Source: CAZDXB01 sp964509335 | GTDB taxonomy: Bacteria; Bacteroidota; Ignavibacteria; Kapaibacteriales; UBA2268 | Length of the DNA: 64,000 nt | Direction of reading: 5' to 3' | Assembly (NCBI GenBank): GCA_964509335.1 | Contig: CAZDXB010000008.1 | Location: 62,001-126,000 of the forward strand | Shown: piece by piece, positions 44,509-52,004 of the stretch | Position numbering within the stretch: the first letter of the stretch is position 1 | How the letters are laid out: every line of letters begins with the position of its first letter | Notes under the pieces: model-generated | What the model was told of the DNA's origin: nothing | Database searches by the model: none | What the model saw: only the letters and a program-made list of their open reading frames with translations | Translations under genes and position numbers: made by a program

Positions 44509-45258
44509 ATGATATTCGGCAAGAAAGTGGCGATAGTTTTACCGGCTTACAACGCCGAGAAGACTTTGAGAAAAACTTACGAGGAGATTCCTTCCGATAT
44601 AGTTGATAACGTAATTTTGGTGGACGATGCGAGCGCCGACCGCACGTTTGAAGTTGCGCAAGATTTAGGAATTAAACACGTAATCAGGCATAAAAGCAAT
44701 AAAGGTTACGGCGGCAACCAAAAGACTTGTTACGACAAAGCGTTGGAGTTGAAGGCGGATATAATTATAATGCTGCATCCCGATTATCAATACACGCCGA
44801 AGTTAATTCATTCGATGGCTTATTTAATTGCGCACGACGTTTACCCCGTGGTTCTAGGCTCTAGAATTTTGGGCAGAGGAGCTTTGAAAGGCGGTATGCC
44901 GATTTATAAGTATATAGCGAATAGGTTTCTGACTTTATTTCAAAATTATATGATAGGAGAAAAGTTGTCCGAATATCACACCGGCTATAGAGCTTTTTCG
45001 GCGGAAGCGCTGAAAACGATAAATTACGAGGCGAACTCCGACGATTTTGTGTTCGACAATCAAATGCTCTCGCAAATATTTATGGCGGGGTTCGAGATAG
45101 CCGAGATTACTTGTCCTACCAAATATTTTCCCGAAGCTTCGTCTATAAATTTCAAAAGAAGCGTCAAATACGGATTGGGCGTTTTAAAGACGTCGATTAT
45201 GCATAGAATGAACAAATGGGGGCTCGCTAAGAGCGGAATTTACAAAGAGAAAAAATGA
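44509..45258 (+). CDS. GT2 glycosyltransferase, DPM-synthase-like
   Basis: 249 residues, cytoplasmic. The GT-A start VAIVLPAYNAEKTLRKTYEEIP is followed by DNVILVDDASADRTFEVA and HKSNKGYGGNQKTCYDKAL. The usual DxD position reads IIIMLHPDYQYTP, as in dolichyl/polyprenyl-phosphate mannose synthase-like members. LGSRILGRGALKGGMP, FLTLFQNYMIG and SEYHTGYRAFS also fit that family. It lacks C-terminal membrane helices. It likely loads a sugar on polyprenyl phosphate for the preceding GT39-like protein. Confidence 0.82.
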   Translation: MIFGKKVAIVLPAYNAEKTLRKTYEEIPSDIVDNVILVDDASADRTFEVAQDLGIKHVIRHKSNKGYGGNQKTCYDKALELKADIIIMLHPDYQYTPKLIHSMAYLIAHDVYPVVLGSRILGRGALKGGMPIYKYIANRFLTLFQNYMIGEKLSEYHTGYRAFSAEALKTINYEANSDDFVFDNQMLSQIFMAGFEIAEITCPTKYFPEASSINFKRSVKYGLGVLKTSIMHRMNKWGLAKSGIYKEKK

Positions 45259-45307
45259 TTTATTAATATTTAAAAATCAAAAAGTTAAATTATAAAAGAG
45301 GCGTAAA

Positions 45308-46771
45308 ATGAAAAAGTTTTCGGTTGTAGTTATAATAAGCGTTTTAGCGGTTTTACTTTCTTGCGAAAATAAGGACGGTCTAGTAGAAGAAGGGACCACG
45401 AGAGTTAAAGGGCAGATATATAGATACGAGTCCGAGGAGTTAACGATAACTCAGGACAACCCTTACGATTACGATTTCGACTGTGTTACGCTCGCCTCGA
45501 CCAAAGTGGATACCAACGGATATTTTTCGGTGAATTTTCCATTGAAACAGCCCGATATCGTTCAAATAAGAACCGGTTCCGAATTATTGCTCGACGTTCT
45601 TTACGTCTTCCCCGGCAAAGAAACGAACGCAATTTTGAACAATTTAAACGAAGAAGAATTAAGAGCGGAGTTTAAAGGCGACGCGGCAATTTTTAATAAT
45701 TATCGCTTTGATTTTAGAAACAAATTCGTCAAAGACACTTCGTATTACAACCGTTTGAATTACGGCGATTTGGAAACCGCTATGGAATACGCCGATAAAA
45801 GGCGCGAGAAACAGAATAAGTTTTACGAGGACTATTTTAAAAACGTTGAAGTTCCCAAAATTGTGGAGACTTTCGAAAAATCCCGAATAGGTTATGAATG
45901 GGCTAATTTTAAAATTAAATGGGCTTTAGCTCATTATTTTTATCGACCTAACGAGTGGAATAAATCTTTCCCGAAGGATTATTTCGGTTTTTTAAACGAA
46001 ATAAATTTGGTGGAGCCGCATCTATCGGAATTTTTGGCCGATTATTTAGAAGCCTTGATATGGCAATGGCATATTAATCAGAAAAGGAAAGGAACAACTC
46101 CCACCGCTCAAGAAAGAGCCAGAGCGAAGTTTAATATGGCGAAAAACAAATTTACCGGAGCTACGAGAGACATTGCGATGGCTACCAATTTGTATAATCT
46201 GCTGACTTACGATTTCCATCCTAAAATGACAGGAGTGATTAGAGAGCTATTAAATGATTTTAAAAACGAGATAAAGAACAAAAATTATCTGCCGCCGTTA
46301 GTAAAGAAATTCGAAAAAAGAATGAATTTAACTAAAGGCAACGCCGCTCCGGAATTCATACTCCCGAACGTTTACGAAGCGCCCGTCGCTTTATCTGATT
46401 TTAAGGGAAAGGTAGTTTATATAGAATTCTGGAGCAGCGATTATCCTATATACAAACAAAGAGTTCCATTGATGCAAGAGCTTGTAGCTCGGTTTAGAAA
46501 CAACGAGAACCTAGCTCTTGTTTATATTGGGGCGGAAAAGAAACCTTTCCAACGTTGGCGAGCTTTTGTTTTAGACAATAAGATGCCCGGCTATCAGTTA
46601 TATATGGAAAATCAATTTAGAAACGAAGTCGCTAGAGATTATTTAGTCAAGTCTTTGCCAGCGTACTACATTATTGACAAAGAGGGCAAAATATATAAAT
46701 CGGATTTCTTATTAATGGAAAACAAGGAGTTAATCGAAACTCTTAGCCGATTGGCGAATTCTAATATTTGA
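45308..46771 (+). CDS. TlpA/AhpC-like thioredoxin-fold lipoprotein lacking CXXC
   Basis: 487 residues. Signal peptide with lipobox VLLSC-EN (Cys19). A DUF4369-like N-terminal domain (about 30-110) and a helical middle region (about 120-335) precede a thioredoxin fold (about 343-487) that reads GNAAPEFILPNV, DFKGKVVYIEFWSSDYP, LVKSLPAYYIID. The position of the WCxxC motif is W375-S-S-D-Y379, so both redox cysteines are gone, while the cis-Pro is kept. It therefore cannot do disulfide exchange in the usual way and may bind clients or heme. It ends facing the reductive-dehalogenase-like gene, with the two coding ends overlapping by 11 bases. Confidence 0.85.
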   Translation: MKKFSVVVIISVLAVLLSCENKDGLVEEGTTRVKGQIYRYESEELTITQDNPYDYDFDCVTLASTKVDTNGYFSVNFPLKQPDIVQIRTGSELLLDVLYVFPGKETNAILNNLNEEELRAEFKGDAAIFNNYRFDFRNKFVKDTSYYNRLNYGDLETAMEYADKRREKQNKFYEDYFKNVEVPKIVETFEKSRIGYEWANFKIKWALAHYFYRPNEWNKSFPKDYFGFLNEINLVEPHLSEFLADYLEALIWQWHINQKRKGTTPTAQERARAKFNMAKNKFTGATRDIAMATNLYNLLTYDFHPKMTGVIRELLNDFKNEIKNKNYLPPLVKKFEKRMNLTKGNAAPEFILPNVYEAPVALSDFKGKVVYIEFWSSDYPIYKQRVPLMQELVARFRNNENLALVYIGAEKKPFQRWRAFVLDNKMPGYQLYMENQFRNEVARDYLVKSLPAYYIIDKEGKIYKSDFLLMENKELIETLSRLANSNI

Positions 46772-48095
46772 TTCTTTTGCCGTAAATAATTTTATCGCCC
46801 CACGCGGCGAGGCGGCGGGCGAAGGTCGAGCGTTTCACTCCCGCGGACGCTATTTTGTGCGGAAGCGAATTGGGGTAGCTGAAAGGGCAGACTTTCATAC
46901 AAATGCCGCAATCGGTTCCGATTGTCCGCCAGTAGCTAAAGCATTGAGTAACGCTGAACTCCCATTTTTTTACGCCGCGAATAGTCGTTTTTCCGCCTTC
47001 CGAAATAGCTTTGGAAGGGCAGTTGACGGCGCATTTGTTGCACTTTTCGCAGAAGTCCTGAACGCCGAAGCTAATAGGTTTGTCCGGTATTAAAGGCAAG
47101 TCGGTCGTAATTGCGCCGAGCCTAATTCTGCCGCCGTATTTAGGCGATATAAGATAATTCATTCGGCTTAGCTCGCCGAGTCCCGCGTCGTAAGCTACCG
47201 GCGGCAGCGTAATTTGATACGCGCTGCCGGATATATGCGCTCTCGCCGAATAGCCTATACTTCTGATGAATTTCGCAAGAGCGATTGATATTTTCTGAGC
47301 GTTCAAATATTGGTTAGCGGATTCTTCAGTGATTCCAACCTCCGGAGCTTCGGTTACTTTATCGTAATCCATCTCTAGCGTATAAGCTATGACGAATTTG
47401 TGGGGCAAGTCGATTTTTTCCCCCCAGTTTCGCGTTCCAAGGGCGGCGTTCGAGTATATATAATTGGGATTTAGCGCGGCTACGCCGACTTCGTCCGCTC
47501 CCATTAAACGCGTGATTTCTTTAACTGTTCGCGTCGCTTCTACTGCTCGAATTTCAATTTTTTCGTCTGCGACTTTTCCGTCAACTTCGTCGATTCGCTT
47601 TTCTTCAATTTCAAACATCGATTCGACGAGCCTCGAGCGGACTGAATCGTATAATTTGCCGCCTTCGGAGAGCAGTTCGGGCATATTGCGGATTTTATCG
47701 TCGATTTTCTTTTTATCGGGATTTTTGGCGTAATACTTACGGTATTCTTCGCTACCGGGTTTTAAATAGCTTCTGGCTAACATTGTGTCGCGCTCGTCAA
47801 CTCGCTCGCCTTCGCCGAACCGCGATTCGATTTCCAATTCTTTCTTCTTGCCGACGGGCGCGAAAAATAGAATAGCCGTTAAAACAGCTAAACAGGACGC
47901 CGCCGCTTCAAAAGTGAAATTTGAGATTAAAACGATTTCCACGATATTGAAAGCTAGAAAGACGACTAAAATAGCGCTCGTTCTGAATGTCGCTTTAGTT
48001 TGTCTTTCCCTAATCGCCGAGTCTAAAAAGATAGTAAGATAAACGAGAAAGACTAAAACTATTGAAATATAGACGCCGTGAAAAATCTCTTTCAT
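46761..48095 (-). CDS. Membrane-anchored reductive dehalogenase-like protein (RdhA)
   Basis: 444 residues. Three N-terminal helices (about 7-24, 38-58 and 60-80) replace the Tat signal of classical RdhA. The positive loop RERQTKATFR after TM1 suggests that the catalytic part is cytoplasmic. The corrinoid-enzyme region has ALAKFIRSIGYSARAHISGS and LGELSRMNYLISPKYGGRIRLGAITTDLPL. Two [4Fe-4S] clusters are built by FCEKCNKCAVNCPSKAI and by TQCF...GTDCGICMKVCPFSYP. RdhAs with N-terminal helices are known from genomes; substrates are mostly unproven. There is no rdhB nearby. It is divergent from a multiheme cytochrome operon across 150 bases. Confidence 0.82.
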   Translation of the reverse strand: MKEIFHGVYISIVLVFLVYLTIFLDSAIRERQTKATFRTSAILVVFLAFNIVEIVLISNFTFEAAASCLAVLTAILFFAPVGKKKELEIESRFGEGERVDERDTMLARSYLKPGSEEYRKYYAKNPDKKKIDDKIRNMPELLSEGGKLYDSVRSRLVESMFEIEEKRIDEVDGKVADEKIEIRAVEATRTVKEITRLMGADEVGVAALNPNYIYSNAALGTRNWGEKIDLPHKFVIAYTLEMDYDKVTEAPEVGITEESANQYLNAQKISIALAKFIRSIGYSARAHISGSAYQITLPPVAYDAGLGELSRMNYLISPKYGGRIRLGAITTDLPLIPDKPISFGVQDFCEKCNKCAVNCPSKAISEGGKTTIRGVKKWEFSVTQCFSYWRTIGTDCGICMKVCPFSYPNSLPHKIASAGVKRSTFARRLAAWGDKIIYGKRIKY

Positions 48096-48245
48096 TCTTT
48101 GACAAACATTTCATTTTTGCAACTACTCATAAAGCAAAATATAAGAATTCGGGCGAATTTCTAGAAAACGCCGGCGAAAAAATTGAAAATGAGCGGTTTT
48201 TTACTTATCTTATTAAGAAATTTCACAAAAGGAAGATTTTGATAT

Positions 48246-49592
48246 ATGGCGTTTAGACTTTCTTTTCTGATAATAGCTATTGTAGCCTTAGCAGTCCTGG
48301 CTTTAGCGAGTTCTTCCGACAAGCGAATAGGCGCTTACGAATACGACGATTTCGAGACGCCCAAGTATTGCGGAACGTCCTGCCACACGGTATTTTATAA
48401 GCAGTGGGAGCAAGCGATGATGTCCCAAGCGTACACTCACGAATGGGACGAAGTCGAGTATTTTGAGCTTGCTTTGCCGCACGCCGAGAAAGACCCAAAG
48501 CTGGCGGAAGTCAAAGCGGCTTGCAACGGCTGCCATACGCCGATGGCTTATCTCGCGGGCAAAAATCCGCCTCCGAGACCGGCTAAAAACACGAGGGCAA
48601 ACGAATCGGTCTCCTGCGATGTGTGCCACAGCATTACGGGATACGAAGGGGAAGTTCCGTTTAACTTTAATTATATAATCGAGCCGGGAGATAATAAGAT
48701 AGCTGGAAGGATAACCGACGCGGAATCGCCCAATCATAAAATCGGTTACGATAAGTTTTATAAAAGCGGTGATTTTTGCGGTATTTGCCACAACGAGAAA
48801 AGTCCTTACGGAACTTGGGTGAAATCCACTCAAATCGAATGGAAAGAAGGACCGTATTACAAGGAAGGCGTTCAATGCCAAGACTGCCATATGCCTAAAG
48901 CTCCTGGGAAAACTTCGACTATGGGCAAACACTACGAAGACGCGAGAATGCACCTGTTCAACGGAGCGCACGACCCGGGTAAAATCCGCGGGACGATAGA
49001 AATCAGAATACAGCCCGACATCGAAACAGTCGTTCCCGGCGACCTCGTTAAGTTTACCGTTACTTTGTTCAACCAGAAGACGGGGCATAAGTTTCCGACA
49101 GGCTCGGTGGAGGACAGAATTGTATGGCTGCACGTCGAAGCGATTGACGCCAAAGGGAACGAGTATCATTTACCCGTCGATAAAAAGGGCTTCGAGGGCG
49201 AGGAATATACTATAGCCTCGGACGTTTTGGCTTATCAAGATATGGGAGTTCCGCTGGACAAGCCGAATTTCAAGGGCGTCCAGAGAGACGGCGTTCCCGT
49301 GGGCGATAGAATTTTCAGGATGCCGTATTTCGACCCGCAGGGGAGAATGACGATTCAGCAATGGAACACAAAAAGCTTAGGAGTGGACTATAGATTCGGA
49401 CCGAGAGAGGCCAAAATCGAGACATTCACTTTCGATTTACCTTTCGAGGTCGCCCCGGGCAAAATGAAAATCAAGGCGGAAGTTAATTATCGGAAACTGG
49501 TAGAACCGGTCGCCGATTTCCTCGACGTATCCGACGAAGCGGAGCTGATGAAAGTAAACGAAAATTCGATATATATTGACGTTTTAGATTGA
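48246..49592 (+). CDS. Pentaheme c-type cytochrome with one CX3CH site
   Basis: 448 residues. An N-terminal hydrophobic segment (4-22) acts as signal or anchor. Five haem-binding motifs are read directly: C42GTSC46H47 (three residues between cysteines, not two), C93NGC96H, C124DVC127H, C178GIC181H and C211QDC214H. The cytochrome c554-like part ends near residue 240. A beta-sandwich follows, with TGHKFPTGSVEDRIVWLHVEA, a pattern found in this extended cytochrome family. It is presumably a periplasmic or surface electron carrier. It is the first of a three-gene cluster with a small barrel protein and a haem-porin fusion, and divergent from the RdhA-like gene. Confidence 0.88.
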   Translation: MAFRLSFLIIAIVALAVLALASSSDKRIGAYEYDDFETPKYCGTSCHTVFYKQWEQAMMSQAYTHEWDEVEYFELALPHAEKDPKLAEVKAACNGCHTPMAYLAGKNPPPRPAKNTRANESVSCDVCHSITGYEGEVPFNFNYIIEPGDNKIAGRITDAESPNHKIGYDKFYKSGDFCGICHNEKSPYGTWVKSTQIEWKEGPYYKEGVQCQDCHMPKAPGKTSTMGKHYEDARMHLFNGAHDPGKIRGTIEIRIQPDIETVVPGDLVKFTVTLFNQKTGHKFPTGSVEDRIVWLHVEAIDAKGNEYHLPVDKKGFEGEEYTIASDVLAYQDMGVPLDKPNFKGVQRDGVPVGDRIFRMPYFDPQGRMTIQQWNTKSLGVDYRFGPREAKIETFTFDLPFEVAPGKMKIKAEVNYRKLVEPVADFLDVSDEAELMKVNENSIYIDVLD

Positions 49593-49607
49593 TTGAGGAG
49601 TAACGCT

Positions 49608-50141
49608 ATGAAACGAATCGTCTTTTTCTTAACGATTGTCTTAGCTTTTTCAGCCGCTAATTCTTTATTCGCTCAAAAGAGTAAGCGGGATACTACTATA
49701 ACAATTACCAAAATTACTGAATACGGCGAGGTTCGTTTGGGTTATCACAGCGAGCAAGACAACGAAAATTATCAATTCATTAGCTTGGGCGTTTACGCTA
49801 ATACAAGAATTAAATTTATGAGCGATTTATTTATATCGTCATTAGTAGATATTAATTTTGGCTTTGCGGACGCTAAAGATAATTACAACATTAATTTCAC
49901 GCCGATTGTTAGATATATTCTCGGCGGACGCGACGGATTTCGGATGGTTTACGGTATGGGAGCCGGGTATTCCGGATTTGTTCTTCCCGGCGGCGATAAA
50001 TTGTGTAGCGGGATGAATTCAATAATAGAAACTGGTTTCGGCTATTCGAATTACGCTGTTTCTTTGACGGCGAGATACTTTAGTCATAAGAAAAATAGCT
50101 TTGCAACTATAGGAATTTATGTTTCATATTCGATATATTAA
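49608..50141 (+). CDS. Small outer-membrane beta-barrel-like protein
   Basis: About 177 residues from the ATG at 49608, chosen because GAGGAG lies at 49595-49600; the frame could also open at 49593. The signal peptide ends SLFA and the mature protein would start QKSK. The rest has alternating polar/hydrophobic strands (EYGEVRLGYHSE, YQFISLGVYANTRIKF, FRMVYGMGAGYSGFVL) ending IGIYVSYSIY, with a terminal aromatic residue as in outer-membrane barrels. It is small, about 8 strands. It lies between the cytochrome and the haem-porin gene. No named family. Confidence 0.7.
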   Translation: MKRIVFFLTIVLAFSAANSLFAQKSKRDTTITITKITEYGEVRLGYHSEQDNENYQFISLGVYANTRIKFMSDLFISSLVDINFGFADAKDNYNINFTPIVRYILGGRDGFRMVYGMGAGYSGFVLPGGDKLCSGMNSIIETGFGYSNYAVSLTARYFSHKKNSFATIGIYVSYSIY

Positions 50142-50146
50142 ATATT

Positions 50147-51343
50147 ATGAGAACTTTATACTTTCTATTCGCGGCTTTATTATGCTACGTTGGATTTACC
50201 GAAACGGCGGAGTCGATACCGGCTTTCGCCAGAAAATACAGGATGTCGTGTATGACTTGCCATTCGCCGATTCCCAGATTGAAGGCTTACGGCGACGATT
50301 TCGCGGGCGCCGGTTTTAGGCTCGCCGACCAAGACGCCCCGCGCTATTACGTGGACGCCGGCGACGAAGAATTATCGCTTATACGCGACTTTCCCTTGGG
50401 GGTTCGCTTCGACGCGTTCGCGACTTACAACGTCGCCGACGAGAAGCAAGCCGAAACGGATTTGCCGTATTACTTCAAGCTCTTGTCGGGCGGGGAGATT
50501 TCCGAGCATCTCTCGTATTATATGTATTTTCTGCTGAGCGAGCGCGGCGAGACAGTCGGTCTAGAGGATTGTTATATTATGTATAACGATTTGTTCGGGG
50601 TCGATTTCGATATTTACTTCGGGCAGTTTCAAGTGTCCGACCCCTTGTTCAAGCGGGAGTTGCGGCTCACTCTGGAAGATTACGAAACATACACGACGAC
50701 GCCCGGCTTGTCCGATATTAATATGAAATACGATAGAGGATTGATGCTCACCTACGGATTCGACTGGGGGACGGACATAATCTTCGAGGTCGTAAACGGC
50801 TGCGGACTACGCGAAGCCGACGGAATGAAACTGTTCGACAAGGACGAATACAAGAACTTTTTCGGCAGGATTTCGCAGGATATAGGCGACTTCCTTCGAG
50901 TCGGAGCGTTCGCTTACAGCGGTAAGGAGGAGATAAAGAACGGCGCCGACTCGGTTTTGACAAATGAAGCGATGATTTGGGGACCAGACCTAACGCTCGC
51001 TTTCGGCGATAAATTAGAGCTTAATTTGCAATACACGCAAAGAACCGACGACAAGATATTCGTTACCAAAGCCGACGCGGAAGCGACCGAAGACCTCGAA
51101 ACCAAAGGCGCGTTAGCCGAGCTAATATTCACGCCGAACGGCGACCAAAGCAAGTGGTACGCCGTCGGACTGTTCAATTGGGTGGAATCGGATTTGGATA
51201 TGATGAATTACAAGACGGCGTCTTTGCATTTAGGCTATTTAATGCGAAGGAACATAAGAGCGGTGGTTGAAGGCACTTATAATTTCTCAAGCGAAAACAA
51301 GAACTTCGCAAAATTCAACATAGGTTTCGTAACGGCGTTTTAG
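50147..51343 (+). CDS. One-haem cytochrome fused to a porin-like barrel
   Basis: 398 residues. Signal peptide, then the haem site C35MTC38H39 in RKYRMSCMTCHSPIPRLKAYG, which is separated from a long beta-rich C-terminal region (about 60-398) by a short linker. The barrel part has strands such as LGVRFDAFATYNV, DIYFGQFQVSDP and FLRVGAFAYSG, and ends KFNIGFVTAF with a C-terminal Phe, a common outer-membrane barrel sign. It begins five bases after the preceding gene's stop, so the two are one operon. It may pass electrons across the outer membrane through a haem at the barrel entrance, like a compact porin-cytochrome conduit; this is inference. Confidence 0.8.
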   Translation: MRTLYFLFAALLCYVGFTETAESIPAFARKYRMSCMTCHSPIPRLKAYGDDFAGAGFRLADQDAPRYYVDAGDEELSLIRDFPLGVRFDAFATYNVADEKQAETDLPYYFKLLSGGEISEHLSYYMYFLLSERGETVGLEDCYIMYNDLFGVDFDIYFGQFQVSDPLFKRELRLTLEDYETYTTTPGLSDINMKYDRGLMLTYGFDWGTDIIFEVVNGCGLREADGMKLFDKDEYKNFFGRISQDIGDFLRVGAFAYSGKEEIKNGADSVLTNEAMIWGPDLTLAFGDKLELNLQYTQRTDDKIFVTKADAEATEDLETKGALAELIFTPNGDQSKWYAVGLFNWVESDLDMMNYKTASLHLGYLMRRNIRAVVEGTYNFSSENKNFAKFNIGFVTAF

Positions 51344-51352
51344 TAGATACAG

Positions 51353-51370
51353 ACCGAATAATCGGTTTTC
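51353..51370 (+). terminator. Probable terminator of the cytochrome-porin operon
   Basis: ACCGA-ATAA-TCGGT followed by TTTC, ten bases after the porin stop. The stem is only five pairs, so it may be weak. Confidence 0.45.
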
Positions 51371-51406
51371 GCGCGAATTTAACTGTTTTGAAAAGTTACA
51401 TCTTAT

Positions 51407-51436
51407 GTTTATTATTAATATTTGTTAATAATAAAC
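51407..51436. promoter_or_regulatory. Perfect 12-bp-arm palindrome upstream of the PEGA lipoprotein gene
   Basis: GTTTATTATTAA-TATTTG-TTAATAATAAAC is an exact 12-6-12 inverted repeat, 77 bases before the PEGA gene start. It may be an operator, a second terminator or a hairpin. The purely A/T arms make a stable terminator less likely. Confidence 0.5.
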
Positions 51437-51512
51437 TAATTGTTTTTGATTTTGTTAATAAATTTTTTAATTTATATTTAAAGAAAATTTCATTTTTAAA
51501 TAGTGAGAGTTT

Positions 51513-52004
51513 ATGAAAAAAATCAATTCAACTGGTAACGCGGTCTTTTTATTGTCGTTAATTGCGATTATTATAGGATTAGTAGGCTGCGCGTCTATTA
51601 TGAGCGGAAGCAAGCAAGAAGTGTCTATTTCATCCGAACCAGAAAACGCTAAAATTTTTGTTAACGGGAATCAAATTGGAACTACCCCGTCAAAAATTCT
51701 TTTAAAACGCGGCGAAAAACACATTATTGAAATAAGAGCCAACGGTTACGAGACATATAGGATTTCTACAAGTAAAACAATAACCGGATGGTTTTGGGGA
51801 AATTTGATTTGCGGCGGGCTGATAGGTTTCGTCATCGATCTAGCGACAGGTAACGCGTACGACGTTGACCCTTCGAAAATAGACGTTATTCTTGAGAAAG
51901 GCTCCGGAGCAACGAATATTTACCAAATGGAAAACTTTGGCAGTATAAACATTTACGATGAAAACAACAATCACATCGGAACTGTTGACGTTTTATGGGA
52001 GTAA
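51513..52004 (+). CDS. PEGA-domain lipoprotein
   Basis: 163 residues. Signal peptide and lipobox GLVGC-AS (Cys at about 26), then SIMSGSKQEVSISSEPENAKIFVNGNQIGTTPSKILLKRGEKHIIEIRANGYETY, a clear PEGA domain (about 35-85). A hydrophobic stretch (WFWGNLICGGLIGFVIDLAT, about 95-115) follows, typical of a family of lipoproteins in Bacteroidota. The end overlaps the YidD-fusion gene by ten bases. PEGA domains bind surface partners or glycans; function here unknown. Confidence 0.82.
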   Translation: MKKINSTGNAVFLLSLIAIIIGLVGCASIMSGSKQEVSISSEPENAKIFVNGNQIGTTPSKILLKRGEKHIIEIRANGYETYRISTSKTITGWFWGNLICGGLIGFVIDLATGNAYDVDPSKIDVILEKGSGATNIYQMENFGSINIYDENNNHIGTVDVLWE

